Source: Scalesia atractyloides (lineage: Eukaryota; Streptophyta; Magnoliopsida; Asterales; Asteraceae). Taken from it: DNA of 64,000 nt. Positions 34,023 to 46,254 of the stretch are shown piece by piece (position 1 is the stretch's first letter; each line of letters begins with the position of its first letter). The notes below the pieces were generated by a model. It did no database searches and was not told the DNA's origin. It saw only the letters and a list, made by a program, of their open reading frames with translations. The position numbers and the translations under genes were made by a program. The stretch covers positions 46,571,137 through 46,635,136 of the forward strand of contig CAMTDV010000017.1 of the NCBI GenBank assembly GCA_947069175.1, in the 5' to 3' direction.

Positions 34023-35624
34023 AATAATATAAATTTATATATCTTACATTCCGCATTATTAATTTGCAAAACTTTTATGCATAAAGGGGTTGTACCTAAG
34101 GCTTAGGAGAGTTAAAAAAAGTGAATATTACACTTTTAACCAAAAACTATTTAATCTTTCTACTTTTAGCCCAAAAGTTTTCATCTGTTGCAAATTTAAC
34201 CTCTTAACTTTCTCCTACTTTTCATATTTTTCAAATTTTTGTTTTATGTTCCGCTTGAAATTTTGCGAATTATCACGACGCAACTTGCGTATATGGTTCA
34301 ACGTTTTTTACATTTCCTTTTACGTTTTATCTAAATTTTGCGAGTTATCACGTGCAACATGCGTGTGTGGTTCAACGTTTTTACGTCGTCAATTCTTTTT
34401 CCTGTTTAACAGGTTCGTCGCAACGCGCGAGTTCTAGATTGACTTCGTTATTATTTTATGTACTTTAAGTTCCAGTCTGATTTCTTCACATTAACACGCT
34501 GCAGCTTAAGTGTTGGTGGTCATTGTCGGTGTTGTGGCGTCACCCCATCACAACACGTGGCTTAATACTAGTTTATATTTATATATCTTATACATTTACC
34601 ATGCCTGACACTCCCCTATTGGTCCAGAAAAATATGATTTTACCCCCAATAAAAACTAAGATTTTGCCCCTATTCAAAATTACAGTTTTGTCATCGTTTT
34701 AGCTTTTAACAAATTGCGATTTTACCCCTACTTCAAAATTACGATTTTGCCCCCAATTCAAAATTACAATCTCAACAACTTTTTTTGTCATAATTATGTT
34801 TGTGTTTTGTTTTAATTGGTTGACTCGATATAATTTATATTCGTGTCAGGCAGTTGTCTAACACTCACTCATTCATCCTAACAAATTAGAGTTTTGCCCC
34901 TAGCTCAAAATGATAGTCTTCTCGCCATTTTTTTCCTTGCAAAACTATGTTAGTGTTTTGTTTAATTGGTTAAGAAATATTCGGGTTGGTTTTTTCCTCC
35001 CAGCCAAATTACGATTTTTCCCTCAGTTAAAATTTACAGCTATGCCATCTTTTTTTGTTTTTCTTTATATCAAATTACGATTTGCCCTAGTGTAAAATTA
35101 AATTTATGCGGTTGTTTTCATTTTTTTTACAAAACTTTGGTAGTGTTTTGTTTTAATTGGTTGACTCGATGTAATTTTTATTCATGTCAGTCGGCTGCTT
35201 TGCACGCGCTCATTTATCCTGAAAAATTACAATTTTGCCACCAATTTAAAATTATAGTCTTTCTATCGTTTTAGTTTTTTAGCAAAAGTATGGTAGTGTT
35301 TTGTTTTAATTGGTTGACTCGATGTTTTTTTTGAGATTGTGTTATGAGTAGTGTGTATAAGTAATTGAAACACAGACGTACATGTTATAAGAGAGAAATA
35401 TTCGTCTTAATGCCCCTCAACAAGGGCGGGGCAAAAACTAATTATCAACAAAAAAAGTGTGAATGAAATGTATGGAGGGAAGCTAGCACTCTAGTAGGAC
35501 ATTATGAGCCCACATCGCCTTTAGAGTATCAGTTTCTTTAAACGGGAACACTCTCGTATAAGAGAATCCTGAGTACACGATACCCCGTTGGGTGTTGTTA
35601 GTAGTTGTTTTTGGAGCACGAGTA
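34023..35624. repeat. Dispersed and tandem-like AT-rich repeats
   Basis: 34120-34560 is the inverted relative of 26360-26770. From 34600 to 35320 the words TTACGATTTTGCCCC and TGTTTTGTTTTAATTGGTTG with ACTCGAT recur: the latter at about 34802, 35143 and 35288. No gene; the open frames here come from AT-rich repeats. Confidence 0.6.
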
Positions 35625-35848
35625 GGAGCTCGAGTAGGGAGTCTCGACATCAAATTATCGTAGATAGTTTTATGGTATGTTCCCGTTTAAGTATATGTAG
35701 GAGCTCGAGTAGGGAGACTCGACATCAAATTGTCGTAGATAGTTTTATGGTATGTTCCCGTTTAAGTATATGTAGGAGCTCGAGTAGGGAGACTCGACAT
35801 CAAATTGTCGTAGATAGTTTTATGGTATGTTCCCGTTTAAGTATATGT
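35625..35848. repeat. Three tandem 75-bp units
   Basis: Units start at 35625, 35700 and 35775 (GGAGCTCGAGTAGGGAG); units 2 and 3 are near identical. Since 75 is a multiple of three, the frame stays open across them. Confidence 0.92.
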
Positions 35849-35870
35849 TTAGTTACTTATTATTAGCTAT

Positions 35871-38800
35871 TGTCACACCCCGATTTCCACGTATAATCCG
35901 GTGGGCCCGGCGGGGAGTATCGTGACGTAAAGTTGATATCATCATAACCAATTATAACACAGAGCAACACAACGGAAAGCTTGGAGTCAAATACAAACTA
36001 TTACAAACCATAGAGTGACTAGAGTTCGAAACACAATTATACAAACATATACATGGCTTGTAATAAGATCCACAGGCGGATCGAATAACATACAAAATGA
36101 AAACAGACTCTACAGGCACTTCTACAAGGTCGCAACTCCTGTATAATTGCCCCGCAGCTTCCGTCCTATTACGTACTTGTACCTATAACTTAATCTTTAA
36201 AATACGTCAGTTAACAATGGTAAATACAATTAGCCGACTCATTTTGAAAATCTTTTCGAAAATGGTTTAGGTGCGCTAGGCACATTTTCGTAAATAACTT
36301 GGGACAGTACAAAAGACCTTGTATACAGTTTTACATGTCCGTCTTTTACATATGGGGCCTAGTACAGAAATCGAGACATGATCGACTGACACACCACTTC
36401 AGAACTTTCACACAGAAAGTAGTTAATAATAGCAGTTACCGATGTATGCCTACACCAATGCTTAAGTTGTGGCTACTAGCACTTTAGTGTGCCAAAGATA
36501 TCCCAGACACGGTCAAGCCCACCCCCAATGTTTGAGTTTCAGACAAAACAGATTAGAACGGGTTATGTATTTTAGTTAATTATCACAACTGGATTAAAAC
36601 ATGATTTCCATACCCGACAAAGCGGTAATAATTTACCGTACCCAAGCCCGTATAGGTTAAGAGTATTTACCTGAGCTAAGTCTTCGAGAATTCCAAACTC
36701 AGCCGCAAATCAAAGTTACGTACACGCACAATCTACCAGAAGGCGTTTAGTCTGGAGTGATGGTATTATTAACCAAATTAGAATGCTAACCGTTCCTTAA
36801 TTGAGTCTTAGACTCGAACCGGCTAGTCTTACGTTAAAACAAAACGGTACGATACGCTAGATTAAGCGGTGACCGGAATAGAAGGTTAATTGGACCCAAC
36901 AAGTATTATGACTTGTATAATATGGGTATACCAATAACATTCTGGATTTTGATAAATAAAAGAGAAGGTTAAACCCGTTTCGACTAAATTAAGTAAACTA
37001 GTCACGTGTGCTTAATTGTAAGCGTATAAGCGGAACCGGGTAACCGTAGGAGTCATATACAAGTTCCCTATAAAATTAAATTTAAAACATGTTCATAAAT
37101 CAGTAGTTTTTCCAAATATAGGCCCGTAATCTATTTAAAACCGAATTATGCCTAATAAGGGCATTTTGGTCATTTTAAAATTTATAAAAGATGTTTATAA
37201 GAAGTCTGATGTCAAGGTTCATAATATTCTGTAAAAATACTTATTTTATGATGTTATAACAGTAGGATATCAAATATATTTGTGTTTAATAGTTTTAAAC
37301 TAAACTATGTCCCGTAGGGGCATTTTAGTAATTTCACACATAGCTTTGAAGCCATAATTGGGATTCTGAGTTCGAGACTTGTACTTACTGTAAAATTATT
37401 GAAATTAAGTTTATAAATCAGTAGGTAACAAGTATTGGCTCATAATAATGGTTTTAAATCATACTATGTGCCGAAAAGGCGTAAAAGCTGATAAATGCCG
37501 TTAAATGCGATGTTTAAGGTAAACTGAAGTTATGACCTGTTTTATATAACCAAAATATGTTATTAATATGTTACATCAGTAGGTTAAAGTTTTAGTTATA
37601 AAAATCTTGATTAAAGTCTCTTTAAGCGAAAAGGGGTAATTTGGTCATAAATCGGCATTTAACTAATTTTAGGCTTTCATTCAGTTTATAACCTGAATAA
37701 GCATCCCAACATGTCCTACTTAACATATCATATCGGTAGGTAATTCACCTTGGTGATAAAACCATGTTCACTTATCTAAAATGCCGAAAAGGGTATTTTA
37801 GTCGTTTAAAAGCATGTAATATGTCGTTTTATCAAAATTTGGTTTACGATCAGATTCTTGACATCATTATAACTTAATTATGTTTACAAATCAGTTTATA
37901 ATATATTTTTATATGCATGGATGTTTAAAACCTTGATTTGTGCCAAAAGGGCCTTTTTTGCAAAGTTTAAGAAATTTAGAGGAACTTGCATAATAGCTCG
38001 GATTGTTAGGGAATCAAGTAGTATAACTTTAGGAAGTTATACGGTTCTTAATCATGATCTTAAAATGACCTAAAATCAGTAGCTTAACTAGCTAAATCGG
38101 GTCAGAAATGAAAGTCTTTTTTTTTTTTTTTAAGCAGAAGTCAAGCTTTGCGACTATCGGTTGCGAACCGACTCTAGACCGAGACTTAACGAGTCAAATC
38201 AGTTTATATAAGTTCTAATACTTATTTATAAGCTGTTTATGCATCAAAACATATTTTGTAACATCTATGTAATCGTTTATGAATTTTATGAAATCTGGCT
38301 AGTTGACTTTTGTTGACTTTTACTTTGACTCGTCATTTGGTCGAGAATTCGTGGTAATCTGGAGGTTCCCTCTTGAGGGATTAACACCTACATTATTACG
38401 ATCACGTAGCCACTTTCGTTACAATCAATGGCTGGACCATTATGGTCTTAGCTCAAAGTTAAGGCGTTTTTACGTCAAGACTTTGATCTTAGCTTAAATC
38501 CTAATGAAAAAGGCTTAGCACGAATTTGAACACTTACATAAGGTCCAGATGACGCTAGGAGCAGAAAGGAAATCTTCAAGATGGCCAGGAGCTTCTCTTG
38601 ATGAACTTTGTGAGTTTAAAGTGCATGTAAGTTTGTTGCAACTCATAAATTACTCATCTTAAAGCCATTGAGGAGCTAGGAAAGGTTGCCAGATGTTATA
38701 GGACGTCAAAAAGTGTCCATGGATGTGGAACGATGAGGGAAAAGGTGGATATGGTGACAAGAAGTTGCAGAACATGGTTCTGCCATGTTTCTGTTCGCTG

Positions 38801-39097
38801 GCAGGTCCTTGTAGACCGTATGGGCTTGGCCATGCGGTCCGTAAGGACCTCTGGCGCCCACTGTTTTGATAAGCCATGCGGACCGTATGGCTTTAGCCTT
38901 GCGGTCTGCAAGGCCTTTCAGAAAATTGAAATTTTCCCTTTTTCATTTTAGCCCCTCAACTTCTATTCCCTAGCATAATTACGAATATAAATTATCGTTT
39001 CAACGACTTTGGTCCCTCCTACTTTACCGTACGGCACACGAGGATTACCGGGACATGTGTCAGAATATATTTGGACGTAAAAACACGTAGTGTTACA
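35871..39097. mobile_element. Solo LTR of a Ty3/gypsy-like element
   Basis: It opens TGTCACACCCCG and closes GTGTTACA, the same termini type as the chromovirus-like LTRs, with GCTAT before and ACTAT after (one mismatch). There is no internal primer site or coding region across 3,227 bp, so it is best read as a solo LTR left by LTR-LTR recombination. Four palindromes cluster at 38815-38913. Confidence 0.65.
38815..38913. repeat. Palindrome cluster in the solo LTR
   Basis: GACCGTATGG/CCATGCGGTC (38815-38839), GGTCC-GTAA-GGACC (38836-38849), arms AAGCCATGCGG/CCGTATGGCTT around one A (38871-38893), and CCTTGC-GGTCT-GCAAGG (38897-38913). The mismatches in the long pair would be G-U in RNA. Confidence 0.8.
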
Positions 39098-39102
39098 ACT
39101 AT

Positions 39103-39772
39103 GCAATTTATATCAGTGATATATCGGTCATATCAGTCCTCTAGTAAAATATATGTGTCAAATAGTACCGATATTATCGGCGATATTGACTAATATTTGA
39201 CTGATATAATGATATATCACCGAGACCGATATATCCGATATTTGACTGATATATCACTGAATTATTAGTATTAAATTGCTATATATATAAATTCTACATT
39301 ATATTATAATTACCGATATCCCACCGATATCTCACTGAGATATCCTATACTCAAATATCAGTCTGGGACCGATATCCGATATTTACCGCATTAAATACAC
39401 AGATTATTAGTAGTTAATATTAGTTTATTATTAGTAGCGTTAGTATTATTACGTTTAGGTATTCGGGTTATTGTTAGTGGTTGGTAATGGGTAGCCTAGC
39501 CTTGTTAGGTGTACCATTACCTAACTTAGGATTATGTAATTTGTGTGAGGACCGTGAGATAGTACCTGAACATACTAGCATCTGTTATCAATTGTTGCGC
39601 AACTAGCAAGAGGTGTGTTTATGGATGCTTTCAATACGTGAACATTCTTGTTATAAACTGTAATAATATGGCATGAATGTTATAAGCATGGATATAACCC
39701 GAGCATGACATACACATGATATTTGTGGTCCCTTATACGTGCCGCTACGATGTGATATATCGATGCTACACT
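39103..39772 (+). repeat. LTR (left part) of an older plus-strand gypsy element
   Basis: With 51451-51816 this makes about 1.0 kb of LTR split by the Tat element; the left boundary near 39.1 kb is inferred. 39108-39385 is dense in CCGATAT and ATATCGG words in both orientations. Confidence 0.5.
39768..39772. repeat. Target site duplication ACACT (left), Tat element
   Basis: Precedes TGAAG; repeated at 51446-51450. Confidence 0.9.
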
Positions 39773-40781
39773 TGAAGAAACCCTAGATTAACTAGACCGG
39801 AATCTAAGTAGATCTATGGAACGGGCTCTGCATAAAGGGGTTAATATTTCGTTTGGTTTCGTGATGATGAATGTAACAGTACTCCAACTGATCCTGCAAA
39901 ACAGAACACCGTTAGCTCGCCACGGGGAGAAGGGGGTTCTCTCCGTGACCACCCTCCGTCGTGAGAATAAGTACAGGTAGTCGAAAGTAAGGTATAGTAA
40001 GAGAGAGAGTAGTTGAGAGTGAATACCTTCTACTTGAAGTCCAAGTTACTTATTTATAGCCAGAGTTTGGGCGCCAAAATGAGAGATGGTAACTTTAACG
40101 AAATCTTTTGCTATCCAGTTAAGTTTTATGGCAATCCGTTAGCGCACACGGATCGTGAGCTCATTAACGGTTAGGGAGGTACCACGTGTCACCTTGAGAT
40201 TACTACATTTTATAGATGTGAGCATGCCATCACCGTGATCTTTCTCATTCGTCCAGGTGCTGCCACGTGACAATTGGTTATAACCAAAAAGATGCTTGCA
40301 CGATTGGGTATTAGTGGCTTCTAGAAGGTTTCACAGTTGTTACCCATCTGTTGCTTGCCATGTGTACAGTCTGTTACAACAGAAAAGATTCCCTTTGCTT
40401 CTGCACCAACTCAAGGATTTTTGCTAAGGGAGAATTTCTCAGGATTAACTGTTTCCTTGCGCGAGAGGCGCAAGTTAGTTAACAGATCTTCTTTCCTCTT
40501 CCTGCTGCTTGGCGTAACGTTTTTGGTGAGTACTTGCTTTGATATAAATATCAGCGCAAGGTTTGTACATAAAGTGTTATCCAAGGAATTTGATCAAGGT
40601 TAACTTTGAACCTTGCGCGAGCCCGCGCAAGGTGGTTAAGTGATCCTTTCCTTCTTTGGATACTTGGCGCAGGGTTTCAGTGACTTTCCTTGATAGAGAA
40701 GTCTGCGCAAGGTCTTCTTATAAGTAATATTAGGTATAGTTCCCTTGGTTGGTGCAAGGTTTTTGGGACCATACCCCTTCA
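39773..40781 (-). repeat. 3' LTR of the Tat element
   Basis: 1,009 bp. Minus-strand TATA (plus TATTTATA at 40051-40058). Palindromes CTTGCGC-GAGAG-GCGCAAG (40456-40474) and ACCTTGCGCG-AGCC-CGCGCAAGGT (40610-40633). It contains a ~127-bp stretch near 39801-39928 missing from the other LTR. Confidence 0.88.
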
Positions 40782-40795
40782 AGTCCCCCCAGTCC
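40782..40795 (-). other. Polypurine tract, Tat element
   Basis: GGACTGGGGGGACT in element sense, directly before the 3' LTR. An inverted repeat (AGTCCAGTG near 40791, CACTGGACT near 40834) begins in the tract. Confidence 0.7.
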
Positions 40796-40953
40796 AGTGT
40801 TGCTCCTATGTGGAAGTAAAGAGTAGGTGGAGCACTGGACTTAAAAAATATGTTGCGTTGTACGGGTGTTGGTCTTTTGTTGCTTTATGCTTTTTTTTTG
40901 GTGACGTGTCACAAGTGATCTTTTGGAAGATATTTGAATTTCAAATATATTTG

Positions 40954-41193
40954 GACACGTGTCGCTCATCCAAATGATGTAGTTGGGGAACACACACGTT
41001 CTTGAGACGTGGTGGTACTGTTGACAGGCTGTCAACAGTATGTGTCTTACTGCATTTAATGATAATTCGGCGACACTCGCGCACGTGGGGCGATTACTGT
41101 TTCCCACTCGCCCTTGCAGTTACCTGGGGAAGAGTGATGGTCGCAAAAGTCGTTGCAGTCGTATCTGGAATTAATTGCGATTGGTATATAAAG
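40954..41193 (+). promoter_or_regulatory. Candidate promoter of the Tat antisense ORF
   Basis: A palindromic G-box GACACGTGTC (40954-40963), GCACGTGGGG near 41079 and a TATA box TATATAAAG (41185-41193) precede the plus-strand ATG at 41346 by suitable distances. They suggest that the antisense ORF has its own promoter outside the LTR. Inferred from motifs only. Confidence 0.5.
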
Positions 41194-41345
41194 GGAAATG
41201 GCTTCCTATTTCTTCTTCACCAGACGTTATTCTAGAGAGAGAATCACTTGTATTCTTCATATTTTCCGGTGCCTACAAAAACTCCGATCATCTTCCTTCA
41301 ATCTGAGAAAAAGCCCTTCCTTCAAGATTTCTTTCTGCAGCTTTC

Positions 41346-44300
41346 ATGGCAACCGGATCTAGTTCTGGAAGAGTCGAGGCGGCGGCGACGTCTACTCTTC
41401 CACCTTTAATGTAGGGGAAAGCGTATTTTGATGCCTTGATTGACAATTTTCTTTTTGCCAAATCTTGGGGAGCTTTCTCTCCTAGAGAGGGTGCCACGGC
41501 GGCAGACGCTCCGGCCGGTTATATTACGTTGTTCTACGACTACTTTGCTGAGGGCAATTTCAGGCTTCCAGTGACCCACTTCATGTTGGAGATCCTTGAT
41601 TTCTACAAGTTTCATATTTCCCAACTGAATCCGATGGGAATGGTGTGGATCCGGCACTTCGAGTTCGTCTGCCGGTCGATGCAGATTATACCGGCGGTGG
41701 AGAAGTTTCGAGTATTCTACCAGCTTCATTGTTCTTTAGGTTTTTATTCATTTTAACAACGTGTTCAAGCCAAACGTTTGTTGGTAGTGCCACCCAAATC
41801 TTACCATGACTGGAAACAGAAGTTTTCTTCGTGAAAGCGACGGTTATCCCGATGACGATGACCTTTAGGGCAGCAGAGGATATAGAATTGGAGACGTTGG
41901 CCATTCCGACCAACGAGACGTGGTACCAAAATATAAAAGATGTGCCCAATATTATGTCGCCAGAGAGGGCACTCATTGCTGCAGGGATGAGCATTTTGTG
42001 GAAAAAGGAACGTCGAGAAAAGCCGGTTTACACTGAAGATGGAGCTGGTAAGTATCTTCATGCTTCCCTAGAATTATCTTTCATAAATATTGTATATTTG
42101 ATTGAAGTTTTATTGTTGCGCTCTGCGAAATAGTTGCGCCGTTGCACTTGGTGGCTTACAAGAGAGATAACGGGAAGATGGCTGCGGTGCCGCTCGCAGA
42201 GAATGAAGAGCCATGGTTTGATCAAATCCTGGGGAATTTTGAAATCCCAAGAAGGAAAATCTCAATGCGCAGCCCTCTTCTACTACTGGTAAGTCATAAA
42301 CTGCAAGGCCTGAGTTAGTTATTGCAATATTACTTGTAGATACCGATTCTTAAGTAATATTGCAATGTAACTTGTGGCGCTATGTTTCTTTCTTTATTAT
42401 TGACAATGTAGGTGATTTGCTAAATTTGGGCGTAGGCCCTGAATCAAAGAAAAAGAAGAAGCCAACTGCTGCTATTGCTGCGCCTACTTCCTCCAAAACA
42501 GATCAAAATGCTAAGCCATCTGCTGCTGTAAAAGCTGAAGGCAAGAAAGGTACGCGTCTCGTATCTGACACTTGGTGTGATTATGTGGTGGTGTCAGACT
42601 CATTAGAAGGTCTTGCGCCTGTAGGTTTGAGGAAACCAAAGCCTGAGCCTATCGACACCTCATCTATCCCTGCCTCAAATCCAGATGACCCTCTAGGAAT
42701 CCCTTCAAGCCCTGAAGAGGTGTTGAAGCGTACTTCAAGGAAGAGGAAGGAGTCTGAGACTGTACCTCCTTCGCCACCAAAAAAGGTTGCGCGCCCGCGC
42801 ATTGGCAAGAAAGGCAATCTGGAAGCCTTTGCAAAGAAATTTTCACTTGGTATGTCTGCTTCCTTGTACTCTTTTAATAATAGTTGTTCAGTGCCCTTGT
42901 GCTTGACACACGTGGTTATTTGTGCAGAGAAATTTGTAAAGGTTGTGCAGGTATCAACTTCTTCTATACCGTCGCTGCGCAGGCCTAGGAACATTGAAGG
43001 AGAAGATGTGGACCTGAGCGCCCGTATTTTTGATGCAGACTCCATTATTCCAGAAGGGTCTGAGAAAGTGGCTCCAAAAGAAGAGCCGAAACAATTTGCT
43101 GCTGAGAATCCTGCTGACGAGCAGGTTAAAGATATCGTCTCTGACGTTGCTAAGAATCCTGCTGGCGAGCAGGTTAAAGATATTGCTTCAGATGTTCCTG
43201 GGAAAGGGTCAGTAGTTGCGGGGCAAGAGAAACCATCCACACCTATTGCTGAACCCTCCACGTTTATTCCTTAGGGTGTTGGCCCTTCAACACGAGATGA
43301 AGATTTTATGTCTTCTTTTGAAGACTCTGATGAAGAATCGCTGATTCACCCTGAGGAAATGCCTGGGGATTTTTATTATCGATCTTATTCAGATAAGCGG
43401 GCATTTGAAATCCACCAACCTGTGTGGAAAGTTAAACAGGGTGATGTCTTCACCGATTAGCGCTCCTGCAGGGAGTGGTATAAGGGCATCTTCCCTCCGG
43501 CGGAGGTGAAGCGCCAAGAAGAGAAAAACCATGAGGCTATGTATGAGTCATATTTACAAGAGTCCGCACTTTCCTCCTCCATAATAAACAGGATTGTGCG
43601 CGAATGGCGCAGCATGAACAAGGAGCGCGATGAAGTGGAAATTGGTAAGGCGAAAGCCAATTTTGAAAGGGAAAATACACTGAAGATGGTTATGGATTTT
43701 GAGGCTGCGAAGGCCAAGTTTGAGGCGGAGAAAAAGACTGAAGAGTGGTCTGCGCTTTCATGGAAGCGCAAGTATGATGCTGCTGCCGCGCAACATGCAG
43801 ACGATCGCAAGCGCTTTATGGAGGCTTGTGATCGGGATAATAATGAGAATATTTCTCTGCGCAACGAGTTTGAAAAACTTAAAAAAGAGAAAGATGATGC
43901 GGTTGCTGCTGTGGCAGAGGCTCGTTCTCATAGGGAGAGGAGTGAGCATAATGAGGTAGTAACCAAAATGACTCTCCTCCTTAAGAATAAAGAGATTGAC
44001 GATCTAACCTCTATGTTATTTGACCAGGCGCGGCTGCAGGATGAGGTCGATACTTGAAAAAGGATATCAACCTTCATCGAACTGAGAAGGCTGAGTTGAT
44101 CCGCTGTTTGACCGAAGGCGAAAAGAAAATTAATGATACGAAGGTCGCTCGTGCTACCGCAGAGAGCCTGACAGAGTCCTTGATGAACCAGCTTACCTGG
44201 TTGCGGGAATATGGGATTGTGGAGGTACTATCCCTTTCTTGCGATATATACATCTTTGCTGAATTATTATTTCTTATACTGACTTTTGGTCTTGCAGATT

Positions 44301-44633
44301 GAAAACTCCATATTGAACTCTACGGAGTTAGATGAGATGGTGGCGGAACTAGTGGTGGCAGCGCGGAATGATGGCCATGCTGAGGGCTATAAGGAATGCA
44401 CACTTCATGTGGCCCATGCGCTGAAAACCCAATGGGATACAAGCCGCGCTGCTACTCATGGAACCAATACTGTTGCTCTCTATACTGCTGCCAAAGAGAG
44501 TTATGATCATTTGCACATCCTTGTTATGGACCTTGTTGACGCTGCGCTGCAGCATGATGATTTTGTTGATAGATTAAAAGAGATTTTTTCGGAAGCGGAG
44601 AAACAAGAAGGTGCAAAGGATGTAGGGAAATAG
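41346..44633 (+). pseudogene. Spliced antisense ORF of the Tat element (Transposase_28-like)
   Basis: Start ATG at 41346. The first exon (to about 42050) has ITLFYDYFAEGNFRLPVTHF and FYKFHISQLNPMGMVWIRHF, which I recognise as the 'putative gypsy type transposon' domain (Transposase_28). Likely introns with GT-AG ends: 42051-42133, 42289-42411, 42850-42927 and 44225-44297. Later exons give a Lys/Pro-rich linker, a repeated VKDIVSDVAKNPAGEQ-type motif (about 43110-43190), and a long charged coiled coil (43506-44220). It is broken by stops in the first exon near 41413 and 41755, frameshifts near 41830 and 44055, and TAGs at 43272 and about 43458. Function in Tat elements is unknown. It ends 393 nt from the 3' end of pol, tail to tail. 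Confidence 0.75.
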
Positions 44634-45026
44634 AGTTAGATTGTTTCCATTTTTGTAGATGTTTGTATTTTCTTTTTGATGTATCGTTGCGCTTGATGCG
44701 CAATTACTTCCAATGTGAATATAATATATTTAGTTTACAATTTTTTGCATGTGACCAATTACTTGTTTAGGATAGACAAATGAACAATAAGTAACCTCAT
44801 GTGTGAGCGTAAGCATTGTGTCATCTTGTGGCTCATGAGTATGTGTTTTTGTTTATCCAAAGGAATTGCATGCATTTGTAATAAATATATAAAAGAATGT
44901 AAGTAGCGACAGAAAGTATGTTATTTTATTGATAATGCGTAAAGCTTACAATCTGCCACTAAGAGTACAAATGAAAAATAATGTAAGCAGGCTCATGTAA
45001 AGCGCATGGCTTGATGAGCTCTGAGA
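44634..45026. other. Spacer between convergent antisense ORF and Tat pol
   Basis: 393 nt without ORF. AT-rich, with AATATAATATATT near 44719, possibly serving 3' ends from both sides. Confidence 0.5.
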
Positions 45027-46254
45027 TTACATGTAACACCTGCTCAGCTGCTGGGCGTTCCAGGTCCGTGGGACGCTGGAACTGTCCAAATGCTTCAATG
45101 TGTATGCTCCTTTGCCAAGGACTTCATGAATCACATAAGGTCCTTCCCATTTTGGTGCCAGTTTACCTGGCTTTTCAACGTTTGATGCTTCATTGTCGCG
45201 AAGTACAAAGTCTCTGGGTAAGAAGGTGCATATGCGTACCCGTTTGTTGTAATATTTTTCCATTTGAGATTTGTACTTTGCTTCGCGTATCGCTGCATTC
45301 TCGCACCTCTCCTCAACTAAGTCAAGATCAAGTCGGCGCTGCTCTTCATTATTCTGCTTTTCAAGGGGTATCATTCTGGGTGACGGAAGGCCAATTTCTG
45401 CGGGTATTACAGCTTCTGTGCCGTAAACAAGACTAAATGGTGTTTCGCCAGTGCTTGTTTTTGGCATCGTCCGATGCGCCCATAGTATACTTATTATTCA
45501 TCAACCCAGCCACGCCGCGCCGTGCCCAGGCGTGATTTTATGCCTTCCACCAGTTGTTTATTTAAACTTTCTACCTGACCATTTGCCTGCGGATGGGTAA
45601 CAGAGGCAAAAACATGTTCGATTTTCATTTCCTGCATCCAGGCTTGTAGTTCTGCAGCTGTGAGATTGGGACCATTGTCGGTGATGATTCGTATTGGTAG
45701 GCCGAAACGGCAGATAATGTGTTCCCACATAAATTTACGAACTACCATGGCTGTGGTGGATGCTAATGGCTTAGCTTCCACCCATTTGGTGAAATAGTCT
45801 ACTGCAACAATAACAAATTTGACTGCGCCTGGCGCATCAGGAAAAGGTCGATAAGATCACTCCCCCACTGTTGGAAAGGCCAAGCAGTGGTTATCAGAAC
45901 AAGAGGATTTTTTGTGCGCAACATATTCGGAGCATGCCTCTGACAGGACATACACTTGCGCAGAATCTCAACTGCATCAACATACATTCCAGGCTAGTAA
46001 TAGCCTGTACTCATAATCTTGGCCACCACCATGCGCGGTCCAAAATGGATACCGCATAATCCCTCGTGGATTTCTCGTATTAAATATTGCGCATCATGTT
46101 TGCTCACACAACAAAGTAAAGGTCCAGAATATGACTTCCGGTATAAGATACCATCTGCCATTTCATAATTGATGGCCTTACATCGTATTTTCCTTGCTTG
46201 AGCTTTGTCTGCTGGAAGCGATCCATGTAGCAGGTACATAATTATTGGAGACAT
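45027..46254 (-). pseudogene. Integrase of the Tat element
   Basis: Minus-strand frames run from a zinc region (IREIHEGLCGIHFGPRMVV, then KCMSCQRHAP; an HHCC pattern) with a TAG at about 45990 where the family has Trp (GYY-PGM), through WGSDLIDLF (first Asp, already altered), IRIITDNGPNLTAAE (second Asp) and HPQANGQVESLNKQLVEG (Glu), to a C-terminal part with GETPFSLVYGTEAVIPAEIG and GKLAPKWEGPYVIHEVLGKG. Frameshifts lie near 45800 and 45480. There is no chromodomain, as expected for Tat. Inactive. Confidence 0.85.

Noticed and set aside
34090..35274. Several Phe/Leu-rich plus-strand frames
   Set aside because: AT-rich repeats with TTT-rich composition give such frames by chance; no domain words are present.
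35588..35866. Open frame with a 25-residue repeat
   Set aside because: The frame is open only because the 75-bp tandem unit is a multiple of three; composition and context give no support for coding.
42581..43261. Long minus-strand frame opposite the Tat antisense ORF
   Set aside because: It mirrors the plus-strand exons. The plus strand has the splice sites, charged composition and conserved words.
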